Source: Tannerellaceae bacterium (GTDB taxonomy: Bacteria; Bacteroidota; Bacteroidia; Bacteroidales; Tannerellaceae). Taken from it: DNA of 7,475 nt. Under the pieces are notes generated by a model that worked only from the letters and a program-made list of their open reading frames with translations, made no database searches and was not told the DNA's origin. A program made the translations under genes and the position numbers. This document shows positions 6,421 through 7,475 of this stretch, in pieces (the first letter of the stretch is position 1; each line of letters starts with the position of its first letter). The DNA is taken from NCBI GenBank assembly GCA_031279915.1, contig JAITHO010000158.1, positions 1 through 7,475 on the forward strand, given 5' to 3'.

Positions 6421-7475
6421 ATGATGAGAACGTCCCTGCTCGCCTTTTCCCTGATTATTATCTGCAGCCTCGGTTCATTTGCAACCGATGATACGGGTTT
6501 CGCCCAATATAAGATAAGAAGGATGTCGCCCGTCGGGGGACTTGGAGTTAACGGGCAGAGAGATGTGCGCCAAGACAAGTGGGGATTCGTTTGGGTCATC
6601 ACTGTCAACAATCTGTTCAGATTCGACGGCTATACTTTCAAGCATTACACTAATAAGCTGGAGAAACCGGAAACCGCGTCGGCATGGTCTTTCGAACGCC
6701 TGGAGGTGGATAAAAGCGGCGACATCTATATCACTTCCAACGTCGGATTATTAAAGTACAATCCGCTAACCGACAACTTCGACTATCTGGTCCGCGGCAG
6801 TGTTAAGATGGTGGAGGAGGATTCGCAAGGAAGATTATGGATGTCTACTCCGTCCGCCCTGGGCTTGTACAACCGCAAGACGCTTGAGTTCTCGCCCATC
6901 GACTCCGATGCCGGGCCTGTGCGGAATGTGTCGGCGATATGCGTCAATAGCCGGAGGATATACGTTGGCACATCGACGGGCGACATCTATATGTTCGACG
7001 AAAACAAGGGACGCTGCAAGCATGTCTTTTCCCAGCCGCAATACAACATCGTCGACATCTCCAATACCGACTCCATCCTTTACGTCCTGACCGAAAACAT
7101 GGGGCTCATAAAGATCTCTGCCGACACTTACAGGGAGGTTCAGACCTACGACTTCTTTTATCCCGAACGCGACGTCAGAGTATCCGCCAGAGCTTTGTTT
7201 ATCGACAAGTACAAGCATCTCTGGATAACAAGCCAGCGCGGCATCTATATCTTCAATCCGATAAATGAGGAGTACACGCACTATGCTTACGACAAAAACG
7301 ATCCTTACGGCATGCCTAGCAGCTCCGTTTGGAGGATTTCCGAAGATCAGCAGGGGAACTTATGGTTCGGAACCTACTCCGGAGGCCTTTGCTTCGTCAA
7401 CCTCAACGAGCGAAAGAAGCTCAGAACCTTCAACGGTAGGATCGACGACTTAAGCTATACCGTTGTCAGCAGTTT
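6421..7475 (+). CDS. Two-component regulator propeller protein, N-terminal part (probable hybrid sensor)
   Basis: The reading frame is open from ATG 6421 (or ATG 6424) to the window end: 351 codons with no stop, so the gene continues to the right. Residues 1-21 form a Sec signal peptide (MMRTSLLAFSLIIICSLGSFA), likely cut before TDDTG. The rest consists of beta-propeller blades of the Reg_prop kind. Examples are GFVWVITVNNLFRFDGY (55-71), GDIYITSNVGLLKYN (100-114), GRLWMSTPSALGLYN (137-151), HLWITSQRGIYIFN (266-279) and GNLWFGTYSGGLCFVN (312-327). In Bacteroidales such N-termini usually form the periplasmic sensor of hybrid two-component systems or of membrane-linked regulators that respond to glycans. 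The kinase and regulator parts would lie beyond the window, so the full type is inference. No clear promoter or Shine-Dalgarno lies just before the start. It begins 66 bases after the aminotransferase gene and could be co-transcribed. Confidence 0.85.
   Translation, partial: MMRTSLLAFSLIIICSLGSFATDDTGFAQYKIRRMSPVGGLGVNGQRDVRQDKWGFVWVITVNNLFRFDGYTFKHYTNKLEKPETASAWSFERLEVDKSGDIYITSNVGLLKYNPLTDNFDYLVRGSVKMVEEDSQGRLWMSTPSALGLYNRKTLEFSPIDSDAGPVRNVSAICVNSRRIYVGTSTGDIYMFDENKGRCKHVFSQPQYNIVDISNTDSILYVLTENMGLIKISADTYREVQTYDFFYPERDVRVSARALFIDKYKHLWITSQRGIYIFNPINEEYTHYAYDKNDPYGMPSSSVWRISEDQQGNLWFGTYSGGLCFVNLNERKKLRTFNGRIDDLSYTVVSS

Overview
The window looks like chromosomal DNA of a member of the Bacteroidales (Bacteroidota) with fairly GC-rich genes and AT-rich intergenic gaps. 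The evidence is an UpxY-type NusG paralog, a long methionyl-tRNA synthetase with the sequence style of Bacteroides, the N-terminal propeller of what is probably a hybrid two-component sensor, and promoter elements of the Bacteroides type (TAnnTTTG at -7, TTTG at -33). Most starts lack a clear Shine-Dalgarno sequence, as is usual in this phylum. The genus cannot be fixed from the sequence alone.

Layout. Positions 1-119 are the 3' end of a group II intron on the + strand; domains V and VI can be folded by eye, including the bulged branch-point adenosine. Nineteen bases beyond it is the stop codon of an upxY transcription antiterminator gene (642-139, - strand). Divergent to it is a gene for a Tat-exported Gfo/Idh/MocA-family oxidoreductase (736-2058, +). 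A strong hairpin (2091-2128) ends this gene and the convergent gene for a polyferredoxin-like iron-sulfur protein (2968-2150, -). A divergent intergenic region (2969-3150) holds promoters for the ferredoxin gene and for metG. metG (3151-5199, +) is followed after 15 bases by a DegT/DnrJ/EryC1/StrS sugar aminotransferase gene (5215-6354, +). After a further 66 bases comes the start of a secreted beta-propeller sensor gene (6421 to the window end, +), which is cut by the edge.

How it fits together. UpxY proteins normally lead capsule or exopolysaccharide operons, so surface-polysaccharide genes may lie off the left edge, beyond the intron. The aminotransferase resembles enzymes that make amino sugars for surface glycans, but it sits in an apparent transcription unit with the housekeeping gene metG. 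The exported oxidoreductase and the propeller sensor are accessory functions common in carbohydrate-using Bacteroidales. The ferredoxin gene has a perfect -7 box, no well-placed -33 box, and an 18-bp dyad near -40, which suggests an activator of the Crp/Fnr kind. No clearly new system is visible. The points most worth following are the intron inserted antisense just after upxY and the possible activator site of the ferredoxin gene. No gene-free stretch exceeds 300 bases, and I saw no tRNA, rRNA or CRISPR.
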